7,058 bases of DNA from Deltaproteobacteria bacterium. GTDB taxonomy: Bacteria > Desulfobacterota > DSM-4660 > Desulfatiglandales > Desulfatiglandaceae. The position numbers were made by a program, and so were the translations under genes. The notes beneath the pieces were generated by a model. The model made no database searches. It had not been told where the DNA came from and saw only the letters and a program-made list of their open reading frames with translations. The stretch is taken from assembly GCA_003646995.1 (NCBI GenBank), contig QMLZ01000147.1, positions 1 to 7,058 on the forward strand, given 5' to 3'. Shown here piece after piece: positions 1 through 5,561 of the stretch. How positions within the stretch are numbered: position 1 is the stretch's first letter; each line of letters opens with the position of its first letter.

Positions 1-2
1 AA

Positions 3-179
3 AAAATTGAAAACAATTGGAGGAAGGTTGCAGTGGAGGGTGTTGGAAGATATGGGGCTTTCCTCGGGATGGCAAAAGTCATTGGCAGCATTTACGGTTG
101 CGGTTTGGCCTTACAAAAATCAACAGGAGTAGGTACGAACCACCCTAATGGCCTTTCCCATTTCGGTTCGCTTTATTGA
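3..179 (+). other. Unresolved plus-strand open frame at the left edge
   Basis: The plus-strand frame starting at base 3 is open from the window edge to a TGA at 177-179. Up to about base 119 it reads as a glycine-, alanine- and valine-rich peptide (for example VEGVGRYGAFLGMAKVIGS), which looks more protein-like than any minus-strand frame of the same bases. I do not recognise a family. The last 60 bases lie inside the 3' end of the PaaK-like gene on the other strand, so at most the first 119 bases could be independent coding sequence. On the minus strand the same stretch holds an open frame starting with ATG near base 80 and rich in Pro, Ser and Thr, which looks like an antisense shadow. It could be the tail of a convergent gene, another gene fragment, or chance. 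Confidence 0.2.
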
Positions 180-1109
180 TCCGGGTGGGACTAAGGTAAT
201 AATCGCCTTAAAGTTCAACTCTTCCTTGAGTTTCATGGCGATCCTTTCCTTGAGGTTTTCTTGGTCCTCCGCGCCCTTTTGCGCGCCCGATTCTACGGTT
301 ATATTCAGGTGTGCGTAAGGTGGGGGATGGTCCAAAACGATCTGAAATTCACCTGTTACTTCCGGCACCATGGACTCAAGGACCCGTGCTATTCCATTGG
401 GAAATACATTAATTCCTTTCACGTGGACCATGTCGTCTGCTCGGCCCACTACCCTAAACCTTAGGCCTGTTCGACCGCATGAGCAAGGGCCAACACCCAA
501 TATCTCCAAGACATCTGAGGTGCGATATCTGACCAGTGGCTGTGCTTCTTTGTCCAGGTGTGTCAATACCATTTCCCCCACTGTGCCTTCTTCAATTGGT
601 AGATCTTCACCAGTCTCTGGATCAATTAATTGAAATAGCAATGCCCCTGTGCCAAGGAAATGAAGCTGATAATTTTCTCTGCACACGGCTGCGAAATTGC
701 ATAGTACATCCGAGACCCCGTAGTTTGCATTCTGCGCCTTCATCCCCCACGTGTTCTCTATCCTTTGGCGATACGCGGGATTTTCAAGCCCAGGTTCTCC
801 GCCAAACAGCCCAAGCTCCAGCCCTAGATCACGAGGGTCTATACCTAGTTCCTCCCTAACAATCCCTTCCAAATACCTTGGATATGAGGGAGTAGAGGAA
901 ATGGCATTTATCCCTGCCTCTCTGATCACACGAACAAGTTGGCGCGAGTTCCCAACACCAAACGGGAAGACTGTGGCGCCGGTAGTTTCAAGATTGAAGT
1001 GGTCTGTCACACCGCCCATCCAGAGTTGATAATTAAGGCAGTGGATGACACGGTGGTAAGGTCGGAGTCCCGCGGCCCAGAATGCTCTTGCACCGCAATC
1101 ATGAGTCAT
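120..1109 (-). CDS. PaaK-like phenylacetate-CoA ligase family (AMP-forming), N-terminally truncated
   Basis: This is the C-terminal two-thirds of an acyl-adenylate-forming CoA ligase of the phenylacetate-CoA ligase type, which uses ATP and CoA to activate an aromatic or related carboxylic acid in the cytoplasm. In the 329-residue frame I see SSTPSY (71-76), GGEPG (103-107), the adenine-site motif YGVSD (130-134), PLVRYRTSDV (191-200), a PCSCGRTG cysteine motif (208-215), VVGRADDMVHVKG (220-232) and a C-terminal KRTEMGK segment (313-319). Family members are usually about 430 residues, and the glycine/threonine-rich ATP-binding P-loop near residue 100 is missing. The frame extends only seven codons above the ATG to a TGA at 1131-1133, and no ribosome binding site precedes the ATG, so this is not a native start. 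Recognisable ligase sequence begins around CGARAFWAAG. The ATG overlaps the TGA of the binding-protein fragment (ATGA), probably by chance at a junction. The substrate is unknown, and the protein should be inactive without its P-loop. Confidence 0.85.
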   Translation of the reverse strand: MTHDCGARAFWAAGLRPYHRVIHCLNYQLWMGGVTDHFNLETTGATVFPFGVGNSRQLVRVIREAGINAISSTPSYPRYLEGIVREELGIDPRDLGLELGLFGGEPGLENPAYRQRIENTWGMKAQNANYGVSDVLCNFAAVCRENYQLHFLGTGALLFQLIDPETGEDLPIEEGTVGEMVLTHLDKEAQPLVRYRTSDVLEILGVGPCSCGRTGLRFRVVGRADDMVHVKGINVFPNGIARVLESMVPEVTGEFQIVLDHPPPYAHLNITVESGAQKGAEDQENLKERIAMKLKEELNFKAIITLVPPGSIKRTEMGKAIRVVRTYSC

Positions 1110-1130
1110 AGATGAAGCCGAGGCAGTGGA
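1098..1130 (-). other. Junction between binding-protein and CoA-ligase fragments
   Basis: Binding-protein homology stops at about 1127 after SQSDP. Ligase homology starts at about 1098 in a different frame. In the roughly 25 bases between, none of the three minus-strand frames looks like either family. The missing parts are about 300 residues of the binding protein and about 100 residues of the ligase, so this is a breakpoint and not a single-base frameshift. The boundaries are estimated by eye from family expectations. Confidence 0.6.
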
Positions 1131-1369
1131 TCAGATTGAGAATCAATCCAGACTGGTACTATTTTGTAGTTCCCTATCTTTCCTCCGATCTTGTCTAGTG
1201 CCATTGCTACGGAATCTTTAAATTCTTGACCTGCCTTTGCCGATGGACCTGTAAACGGCCCCATCACTCCAACCTTTAAAACCTTTTCCCCTGCCCCTGC
1301 AAGGCCAGCGAAAAGAAACAGTGATGCAACAATTGCAATAAACATCACCAAGCCAAGTTTTCCCTTCAT
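1106..1369 (-). CDS. Branched-chain amino acid-type ABC transporter periplasmic binding protein, truncated to 87 residues
   Basis: This is the N-terminus of a type I periplasmic substrate-binding protein of the leucine/isoleucine/valine (LivK-like, Peripla_BP_6) family. Such proteins capture amino acids, aromatic acids or other small carboxylates for an ABC importer. I chose the ATG at 1369 because AAGGAGG (1381-1375) sits five bases upstream. Upstream in-frame TTG and ATG codons (1393, 1387) lack a site. Residues 1-26 form a Sec signal peptide: Lys-rich start, a hydrophobic core (LGLVMFIAIVASLFLFAG) and a small-residue cleavage region before GEKV. The mature protein opens with KVGVMGPFTGPSAKAGQEF, typical of the first lobe, and continues to VWIDSQSDP. 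After that only LPRLHL precedes a stop, whereas family members run to about 380-420 residues. No permease or ATPase genes are in the window. The stretch is best read as a remnant joined to the downstream ligase fragment. Confidence 0.8.
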   Translation of the reverse strand: MKGKLGLVMFIAIVASLFLFAGLAGAGEKVLKVGVMGPFTGPSAKAGQEFKDSVAMALDKIGGKIGNYKIVPVWIDSQSDPLPRLHL

Positions 1370-1374
1370 CTTAT

Positions 1375-1381
1375 CCTCCTT
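1375..1381 (-). promoter_or_regulatory. Ribosome binding site deciding the binding-protein start
   Basis: AAGGAGG on the minus strand lies five bases before the ATG at 1369. It places translation initiation at the codon that gives a proper signal peptide. Confidence 0.75.
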
Positions 1382-1406
1382 ATTCATGTCCAAAACAGGC
1401 TGTTAT

Positions 1407-1419
1407 TTGGTTTAACCAA
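1407..1419. promoter_or_regulatory. Candidate GntR/FadR-family operator (TTGGT-N3-ACCAA)
   Basis: TTGGTTTAACCAA is a perfect 6+1+6 palindrome. Its central 11 bases fit the FadR-subfamily operator pattern TNGTNNNACNA, and the arms match the TTGGT/ACCAA half-sites described for PdhR/LldR-type regulators. It lies 37 bases upstream of the binding-protein start, within reach of a promoter or the 5' leader. The FCD-type GntR regulator encoded at 2891-3547 is the obvious candidate ligand, but that link is inferred. Confidence 0.45.
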
Positions 1420-1455
1420 GCCCGGCCTTTACCCCTGGTGCATCATCCCCTTGAG

Positions 1456-1480
1456 GCAGAAAAAAACGCACCTTTTCTGC
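1456..1480. repeat. Inverted repeat, 8 bp arms, 9 bp loop
   Basis: GCAGAAAA (1456-1463) and TTTTCTGC (1473-1480) are perfect inverted repeats around a 9-base loop, in the gap after the FAD oxidoreductase. The minus-strand transcript would contain seven consecutive U, but these fall in the loop and stem and not after it, so it is not a standard intrinsic terminator. It could be an mRNA 3'-end stabiliser or an attenuator. Confidence 0.35.
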
Positions 1481-1516
1481 TCCCCAGACCCCGGACTGGT
1501 CCGAAGAAGCTTAACC

Positions 1517-2830
1517 TTAGCCGTTTACTGAAAAACTACTTTCTTTATTTATCTCCCGCTTCCTTGAAAAAAATCCGACATCAATGGTGGTGTCTATATG
1601 CTTCAAGTGAAGTTGGAGGGGTTTGTTGTCGTGATCATTCCCATTCTCACAGTATTCGATCAACTCGGCCATAAGGACTCCAACTACAGGTGCAGTTTTG
1701 TACTGATTACCGCTTGTCCCTATAGCCATGTAATAGCCTGGTAAGTCGGATTTGTCGTAAATTGGGATCCAATCCGTTGAACAGTCATATAGATCAGCAA
1801 TTCCAAGTTGCTTATTAGGAATTCCCAAGGAAGGAATGCGACGCGCAAGTCGATAGACTTGGGCTTTGTACTGGGCATCAGTAATATTGCGGTTAAAGTT
1901 ATCAGGATCATCAATCCACTCCTGGGGATCGCATTCAGGGTCTTCGCTGCCCACAAGGATCATGTTTCCGACCTCGGGACGGAAGTATATAGCGTTATCC
2001 CCGTCAGAAGTGTGGTAACCGTCATTGTAAAAATCAAAGCCTTCTGGTGATGGCACATGGTGAACTTCATGGCGTAGGGCACGCGTCTTAATGTTCATGC
2101 CTTCCAGGACCCCTTCGGCCATGGCGTTCACAATAAAAGAGTGGGGACCTGCTGCATTAATAACAATAGGTGCATCGATCTGATCTCCCCCTTTAAGAGT
2201 AACTCCCACTACCCGACCGTTTTCTGAGCGGATATCAACAACCTGTGTGTTGAACAAAAATTCGCCACCTTTTGCTTCAGCCGCCCTTTGAAGATTGTGA
2301 ACCGACAACTGGGGATCGTTCACGTAACCGCCACCTGGGCTAAAAAGGGCGCCCTCAAGCTTTCCTTTTGGTTTGTGAAAATCAGGATCCTGCTCTGGGC
2401 GTGTGACAGGCCAAAACGAATCGTCGCTGTAAATCGGAATATGATCTTTAACATCCTTCATGGTCCATTCTTCATACTCCACGCCCACAGCATCATAGTG
2501 CTTTTTAACCTTACGCCAGTCGTGCCCTTTGCTCTTAAGCAGTATAGATCCGGTATTGCGGTATTCCGCGTAGCCTAGTTCGTCTTCGGCCTCCAGGTAT
2601 TTGACCCAGTTCTGCCAATAAAAGAACCCTTCATACGCAAATGCCACGCCATCGCGAGTTGAATAGTGTGCACGTACTATGGCGCATGAATTACTTGTTG
2701 ACCCATACCCTGCAGCAGGTAACTTGTCTATGTTTAAAGTTTTGTATCCTTTCTTGGCCAGCTCAAAAGCAGTAGCCGCACCAATAATGCCTGCCCCTAC
2801 TATGATTGCATCATACTTCTTATCCCCCAT
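1517..2830 (-). CDS. FAD-dependent oxidoreductase, DAO family (sarcosine/dimethylglycine dehydrogenase-like)
   Basis: This is an intact 437-residue cytoplasmic flavoprotein of the D-amino-acid-oxidase superfamily, whose members oxidise amino or N-methylated amino compounds such as sarcosine, dimethylglycine or glycine. The N-terminal Rossmann fold shows DAIIVGAGIIG with the GxGxxG dinucleotide motif at residues 12-17. The VINAAG segment at 223-228 and the C-terminal GTSGNQYKTAP stretch at 371-381, followed by the helix VVGVLMAELIE, are the usual FAD-contacting parts. I chose ATG 2830 because GGAGGA (2842-2837) lies six bases before it; the in-frame ATG at 2836 directly abuts that site. It follows the GntR gene by 60 bases, with no promoter apparent, so the two probably share a transcript. 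The neighbouring MttB-like genes suggest an N-methylated substrate, but substrate identity cannot be read from the sequence. The last 20 residues (polar, Lys/Ser-rich) look like a poorly conserved tail. Confidence 0.9.
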   Translation of the reverse strand: MGDKKYDAIIVGAGIIGAATAFELAKKGYKTLNIDKLPAAGYGSTSNSCAIVRAHYSTRDGVAFAYEGFFYWQNWVKYLEAEDELGYAEYRNTGSILLKSKGHDWRKVKKHYDAVGVEYEEWTMKDVKDHIPIYSDDSFWPVTRPEQDPDFHKPKGKLEGALFSPGGGYVNDPQLSVHNLQRAAEAKGGEFLFNTQVVDIRSENGRVVGVTLKGGDQIDAPIVINAAGPHSFIVNAMAEGVLEGMNIKTRALRHEVHHVPSPEGFDFYNDGYHTSDGDNAIYFRPEVGNMILVGSEDPECDPQEWIDDPDNFNRNITDAQYKAQVYRLARRIPSLGIPNKQLGIADLYDCSTDWIPIYDKSDLPGYYMAIGTSGNQYKTAPVVGVLMAELIEYCENGNDHDNKPLQLHLKHIDTTIDVGFFSRKREINKESSFSVNG

Positions 2831-2836
2831 CTTCAT

Positions 2837-2842
2837 TCCTCC
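2837..2842 (-). promoter_or_regulatory. Ribosome binding site deciding the FAD oxidoreductase start
   Basis: GGAGGA on the minus strand touches the first in-frame ATG (2836) but stands six bases from the second (2830). The second is therefore the likely initiator, and the protein starts MGDKKYDAIIVG. Confidence 0.7.
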
Positions 2843-2890
2843 GTTAAATTATTTTCATTTCTAAAGATGGCTCAATGCCAAAAAATGCTT

Positions 2891-3547
2891 CTATATCCGC
2901 TCTATAACAGAGCGGGTTTTCCTAAAGTTGTCCCTGATGGCCTGTTCCACCTTATCCTCATCTCTCGATCTAAGTGCCCGGATTATCCTTCGGTGTTCTC
3001 TGATGGATTCCCTAATCCTCTTTTGCTCATTAAAGCTAAGAGCCAGTATTTTTTTCATCTGTAAACTATCATAAAGATTCCAGATCAGCTCCCTGAGCCT
3101 TTCCATGCCGCACGCATTAACTATTGTCTCGTGAAAGAGTCTGTCCGCTTCGGAGTATTCCATCTTTCCCCGCTCATAATCTTTCATGAGCTCCTCCAGT
3201 ACTTGTATCTCCTCATCCGCCATATTTGTAGCGGCAAGTCTGCCGGCAAGTCCCTCTAACACCTCTCGCAGGAGCAACACTTCAAGCACTTCCTGCTTAC
3301 CCCATGGTTTGACAAACGCACCTCTTCTAGGGGTAATCTCCACAAGGCCTTCCCTGGATAGTTGGTTCAGCGCCTCCCGAATAGGTGTCCTGCTCACGCC
3401 CAGCCGTTCCACAAGATCTACCTCTTTCAATCGCATTCCTGGTTCAAGCTCACCGCTGGTAATTCCCTTGCGAAGTATCTTATAGACCTCTCCTCTGAGA
3501 TCCCGAGTGGTATGGATTTTCTTTAAGCTGGGGTATTTCTTGGGCAT
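2891..3547 (-). CDS. GntR-family transcriptional regulator, FadR/FCD subfamily
   Basis: This is a 218-residue DNA-binding regulator. Residues about 11-80 form the GntR winged helix-turn-helix: LRGEVYKILRKGITSGELEPG, the recognition region VERLGVSRTPIREALNQL (47-63), and the wing VEITPRRGAFV. Residues about 85-218 are an all-helical FCD effector domain with the D-x3-H pair D135/H139 and the EH motif at H185, usual positions for metal or effector ligands. A last-helix histidine often seen in the family is not evident; the segment reads IRDNFRKT. I chose ATG 3547 because GGAG (3556-3553) stands five bases upstream. A longer form starting at TTG 3592 adds 15 residues with a poorer site. FCD regulators usually sense small carboxylates or metabolites and repress neighbouring catabolic genes. 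It lies directly upstream of the FAD oxidoreductase and behind a promoter overlapped by a palindrome, which fits autoregulated local control. Confidence 0.92.
   Translation of the reverse strand: MPKKYPSLKKIHTTRDLRGEVYKILRKGITSGELEPGMRLKEVDLVERLGVSRTPIREALNQLSREGLVEITPRRGAFVKPWGKQEVLEVLLLREVLEGLAGRLAATNMADEEIQVLEELMKDYERGKMEYSEADRLFHETIVNACGMERLRELIWNLYDSLQMKKILALSFNEQKRIRESIREHRRIIRALRSRDEDKVEQAIRDNFRKTRSVIERI
2897..2915. terminator. Hairpin at the 3' end of the GntR gene
   Basis: CCGCTCT (2897-2903) and AGAGCGG (2909-2915) form a perfect 7 bp, GC-rich stem with a 5-base loop. The hairpin overlaps the last codons of the regulator and ends just before its TAG. On the minus strand a T-run (ATTTTTTGG, about 2886-2878) follows only after about 11 bases, so termination there would be weak. 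On the plus strand GTTTT follows the stem directly, but no plus-strand gene is seen. It may be a leaky terminator that lowers FAD oxidoreductase expression relative to the regulator. Confidence 0.3.
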
Positions 3548-3709
3548 CAAAACTCCGCCGTCAGTTCTGGAATATCTCAACAGGACAGACAAGATCCTTG
3601 GGAGCGTGGTTTATCAGGTTTAACACGAACGGTAACCTCAAGACCTTACTTTTCAAGACAAACATCAAAACAACCGGCAATTCCAGGCAGGAACAACAAT
3701 GGATTTTTC

Positions 3710-3727
3710 GTATATGTATATGTATAC
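3710..3727. repeat. Short tandem repeat of TATATG
   Basis: GTATATGTATATGTATAC holds two full TATATG units and a partial third. It lies just downstream of the -10 element on the coding strand and overlaps the candidate operator. It could offer several half-sites to a regulator, or simply be a low-complexity AT tract that eases strand opening. Confidence 0.4.
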
Positions 3728-3728
3728 A
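3721..3728. promoter_or_regulatory. Candidate operator palindrome overlapping the predicted start site
   Basis: TGTATACA is a perfect 8 bp palindrome lying where the promoter's start site is expected (about 3727). GntR-family regulators often bind GT/AC-type palindromes, and TTGTATACAA-like sites are common for FCD members. Occupancy here would block the GntR promoter, so autorepression is a reasonable inference. The adjacent TATATG/TATACA hexamer repeats (about 3711-3722) extend the GTATAC-like signal. Confidence 0.4.
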
Positions 3729-3733
3729 AAATT

Positions 3734-3762
3734 TATATATCCAACACTCACTCTTCTGTCAA
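3734..3762 (-). promoter_or_regulatory. Sigma70-type promoter for the GntR-FAD oxidoreductase unit
   Basis: On the minus strand a perfect -35 hexamer TTGACA (3762-3757) is followed after 17 bases by TATATA (3739-3734), four of six matches to TATAAT. The expected transcription start is near 3727, giving a leader of roughly 180 bases before the GntR ATG. The promoter begins 23 bases after the stop of the MttB-like gene, so it separates the two transcription units, although read-through remains possible. Confidence 0.65.
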
Positions 3763-3784
3763 TAAAAAACTTAGGTACCTATTG

Positions 3785-5221
3785 TCATTTCCAAGAGGCC
3801 TGCATCCTGTCCAGTTCCCTAACCACCTCCGCAGGAAGCGGACGCGCCCTGTGCTCCATCTTCTTCAGTGTGAGCTCCTGTAACCTCTGCTCAAACTTCT
3901 TACCGCCTGCACTCATCCACTGGCTGTAAACAGACCTGTCAAAGAGCTCTGAATACTTGATTTCCCTGAAGTGATTAAGTGTATGTTTTTCCCTTAGATA
4001 ATGCCCCCCAGGACCAACCTTATCAATCAGCTCCAGTGCCAAGGTTTCTTCAGTCACCGCAACTCCATCCATGAAATGCTTCACTGTGTCAACTACATCA
4101 TTGGCCAAAACCATGAACTCGGGAGAGACCATCACCCCATGGTCCATCCAACTGCTGCAATCGTGAACAAGTCCTGACCCTACGGTTGCGGCGCAAAGGC
4201 ATTGAAAGGCTACTTCTGCGCCTGCCTGGGCATCGCAAAATTTCGCATCGGTAGCCCCTGCAGTACCAAAAAAAGGCAACCCATAGTATTGAGCCATTTG
4301 GGCCAAGGCGGCCGTCATCAGGCTCATCTCGCCAGCACCGTAAGAAAAAATCGACGTTCTCATGTCCATGATAGTTGTAAAGGCACCATATATTACGGAA
4401 GCCCCTGGACTTGCGGTTTGTGCCAACACGACTCCACTGAGCGATTCTGCACTGGCTTGAACAATGCTACCAGCGAAGGTTGCTGGTGAGGTGCCACCTG
4501 CCTGAGGCGCGGGAAAATTAATTAGGGGGATATGGTTTTCAGCGCAATAAAGGATCTTATCCACTGCGGGATCATAATAAAGAAGAGGGGAAATGGGTTC
4601 AGAATAGTGCACAATAAAAGGTGCCTTGTTGAAATTGTCCTTGCCCCCGCAGATCATTAGTGCCATCTCATATATATCCTTGAGGCTGTTAGTGTCATTA
4701 CAACAAAAGACAAGGGGCTTTTCGCAGTGTTCAAGGACATTTCGGGCCACAACGCGATCCGCGATCTCGCTTGGAACATCATCGGCCATCCCGATCGTCA
4801 TGCACCAATCAAAACTCTCCAACCCATCGCATAATGCCGCAGTCTGCTTGACGTGCTCACTGGTGAACCTTATCCTTTCATGTGTCGCAGGATCCATATA
4901 GTCAATACAATCCAAGCTAGGTCCAAAATACGATTTATCCCCTTCCAAAAATATTGTCCGCTGTCCCGTGCGGTTGCCCAGAACAAGCCGAGATGGTGCC
5001 TTTCGGATCGCATCCTCCACCATCCATGCAGGTATCCTCACCCTGTCCCCTTCTATGCGCGCGCCAGCAGCATCTAGAAGTTCTAAGGCCCTTGGATGAG
5101 TTATCTTTACCCCCGTTCGCTCCAATACCTCCAGCGTCGCGTTGTGTATTTGCTCTATTTGAGCCTCATTAATCACCCGCAATTTTGGCTTAAAGTAAAG
5201 TTCATCGGTGTTCAAACCCAT
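3785..5221 (-). CDS. Trimethylamine methyltransferase (MttB) family protein, non-pyrrolysine, intact
   Basis: This is an intact 478-residue cytoplasmic MttB-superfamily (COG5598) protein. Characterised members move a methyl group from trimethylamine (pyrrolysine forms), or from glycine betaine and related quaternary amines (non-pyrrolysine forms such as MtgB), to a corrinoid protein. Family features include RTGVKITHPRALELLDAAGA near residue 36, KAPSR (75-79), the YGAFTTIMDMRT stretch (about 278-289), AQMAQYYGLP (307-316) and GATDAKFCDAQAG (322-334). These align closely with the second MttB-like gene in the window. There is no in-frame stop, so no pyrrolysine would be inserted. ATG 5221 is preferred over ATG 5227 because AGGAG (5233-5229) is seven bases before it. 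It ends in TGA, 23 bases before a promoter for the GntR gene. No corrinoid-binding partner is present. Substrate is unproven; a quaternary or N-methylated amine is the best guess. Confidence 0.9.
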   Translation of the reverse strand: MGLNTDELYFKPKLRVINEAQIEQIHNATLEVLERTGVKITHPRALELLDAAGARIEGDRVRIPAWMVEDAIRKAPSRLVLGNRTGQRTIFLEGDKSYFGPSLDCIDYMDPATHERIRFTSEHVKQTAALCDGLESFDWCMTIGMADDVPSEIADRVVARNVLEHCEKPLVFCCNDTNSLKDIYEMALMICGGKDNFNKAPFIVHYSEPISPLLYYDPAVDKILYCAENHIPLINFPAPQAGGTSPATFAGSIVQASAESLSGVVLAQTASPGASVIYGAFTTIMDMRTSIFSYGAGEMSLMTAALAQMAQYYGLPFFGTAGATDAKFCDAQAGAEVAFQCLCAATVGSGLVHDCSSWMDHGVMVSPEFMVLANDVVDTVKHFMDGVAVTEETLALELIDKVGPGGHYLREKHTLNHFREIKYSELFDRSVYSQWMSAGGKKFEQRLQELTLKKMEHRARPLPAEVVRELDRMQASWK

Positions 5222-5228
5222 GTTCATG

Positions 5229-5233
5229 CTCCT
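5229..5233 (-). promoter_or_regulatory. Ribosome binding site deciding the MttB-like start
   Basis: AGGAG on the minus strand is one base from the first in-frame ATG (5227) and seven from the second (5221). This favours the second as initiator. Confidence 0.65.
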
Positions 5234-5264
5234 GTAGTTAAAGGATTCATTTATTGTGAGCGCC

Positions 5265-5561
5265 CTAGACTTTTAGTACCTCTCGGACAAAACGGATACT
5301 TTTAACGACCGCATCATACTCCCTGCGACGCGCCTCTTGCGGGTCATCGGTCTGGGGATCAAATTCAACCTCGAGGTTGAGTCTGTTCATCTGGGGTTGC
5401 GAGCTGATGATCTCATAGGCACGCTGCATGGGAATGTCGCCTTCGCCACAGGCTACCCCAGTTATCCTACACCCGTAAGGCTCGAACTCGATCTTGTGAT
5501 CTGAAAAATGATTGGTGAAGGCATATGGAGCCAACTTTTGGATGACAGTGATTTGTCCCCT
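5265..5561 (-). pseudogene. C-terminal remnant of a TIM-barrel sugar-phosphate isomerase/epimerase
   Basis: The minus-strand frame is open from 5561 (after a TAA at 5564-5562) to a TAG at 5267-5265. The peptide reads KLAPYAFTNHFSDHK, then GVACGEGDIPMQRAYEII and NLEVEFDP, ending SIRFVREVLKV. This matches the last strands and helices of xylose-isomerase-like TIM-barrel proteins, where the Thr-x-His-Phe-x-Asp-His and Gly-x-Gly-x-Ile segments carry metal or substrate ligands near the C-terminus. Family proteins are about 270-300 residues; fewer than 100 are here. The only possible initiator, TTG at 5534, has no ribosome binding site and lies inside the homologous region. The first part overlaps, in another frame, the fusion end of the upstream MttB-like reading frame. 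It cannot be a functional isomerase as it stands. Homology appears to begin near 5550-5555, directly where an aldehyde-oxidoreductase-like segment ends. Confidence 0.7.

Larger units (their letters stand above)
1394..1516. other. Intergenic gap between FAD oxidoreductase and binding-protein fragment
   Basis: This non-coding gap holds a perfect GntR-type palindrome (1407-1419), an 8 bp inverted repeat (1456-1480) and a short CGGA/TCCG hairpin (1492-1503). I could not find a convincing -35/-10 pair or a sigma54 -24/-12 element for the minus strand. The binding-protein gene may therefore be read from the upstream promoter or from a promoter of unusual type. None of the hairpins is followed by a clear T-tract outside its stem on the minus strand. 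Confidence 0.5.
3548..3784. other. Regulatory intergenic region upstream of the GntR gene
   Basis: This AT-rich gap separates the stop of the intact MttB-like gene from the GntR start. It contains a 10 bp palindrome TAGGTACCTA (3772-3781) just after the MttB-like stop, followed on the minus strand by six T, a weak termination-like arrangement. Beyond it lie a sigma70 promoter (3757-3762 and 3734-3739), a TGTATACA palindrome (3721-3728), a short TATATG repeat, and a leader of about 180 bases. The leader also contains GGTTTAAC (3618-3625), the core shared with the palindrome at 1407-1419. Confidence 0.6.

Noticed and set aside
1106..1109. ATGA overlap as genuine translational coupling between binding protein and ligase
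   Set aside because: The binding protein is truncated, the ligase lacks its P-loop, and no ribosome site precedes the ATG. The overlap is most simply a by-product of the junction.
1808..2578. Plus-strand open frames opposite the FAD oxidoreductase
   Set aside because: They are antisense to a clearly conserved protein and have unlikely composition and no ribosome binding sites.
3561..3665. 34-residue leader peptide gene before gntR
   Set aside because: It has no Shine-Dalgarno sequence and no recognisable composition. It is kept only as a remark under the long-leader finding.
3772..3781. TAGGTACCTA followed by six T as a terminator of the intact MttB-like gene
   Set aside because: The palindrome has no loop; a foldable form has only three base pairs, too weak for intrinsic termination on its own.
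5467..5469. TAG at the end of the second MttB-like frame as a pyrrolysine codon
   Set aside because: It lies in the out-of-frame isomerase part, well past the end of MttB homology, so it is a chance stop in a chimeric frame and not an amber codon read as pyrrolysine.
5265..5534. Isomerase remnant as a complete 89-residue gene starting at TTG 5534
   Set aside because: No ribosome binding site precedes the TTG, homology extends upstream of it, and the family is about three times longer.
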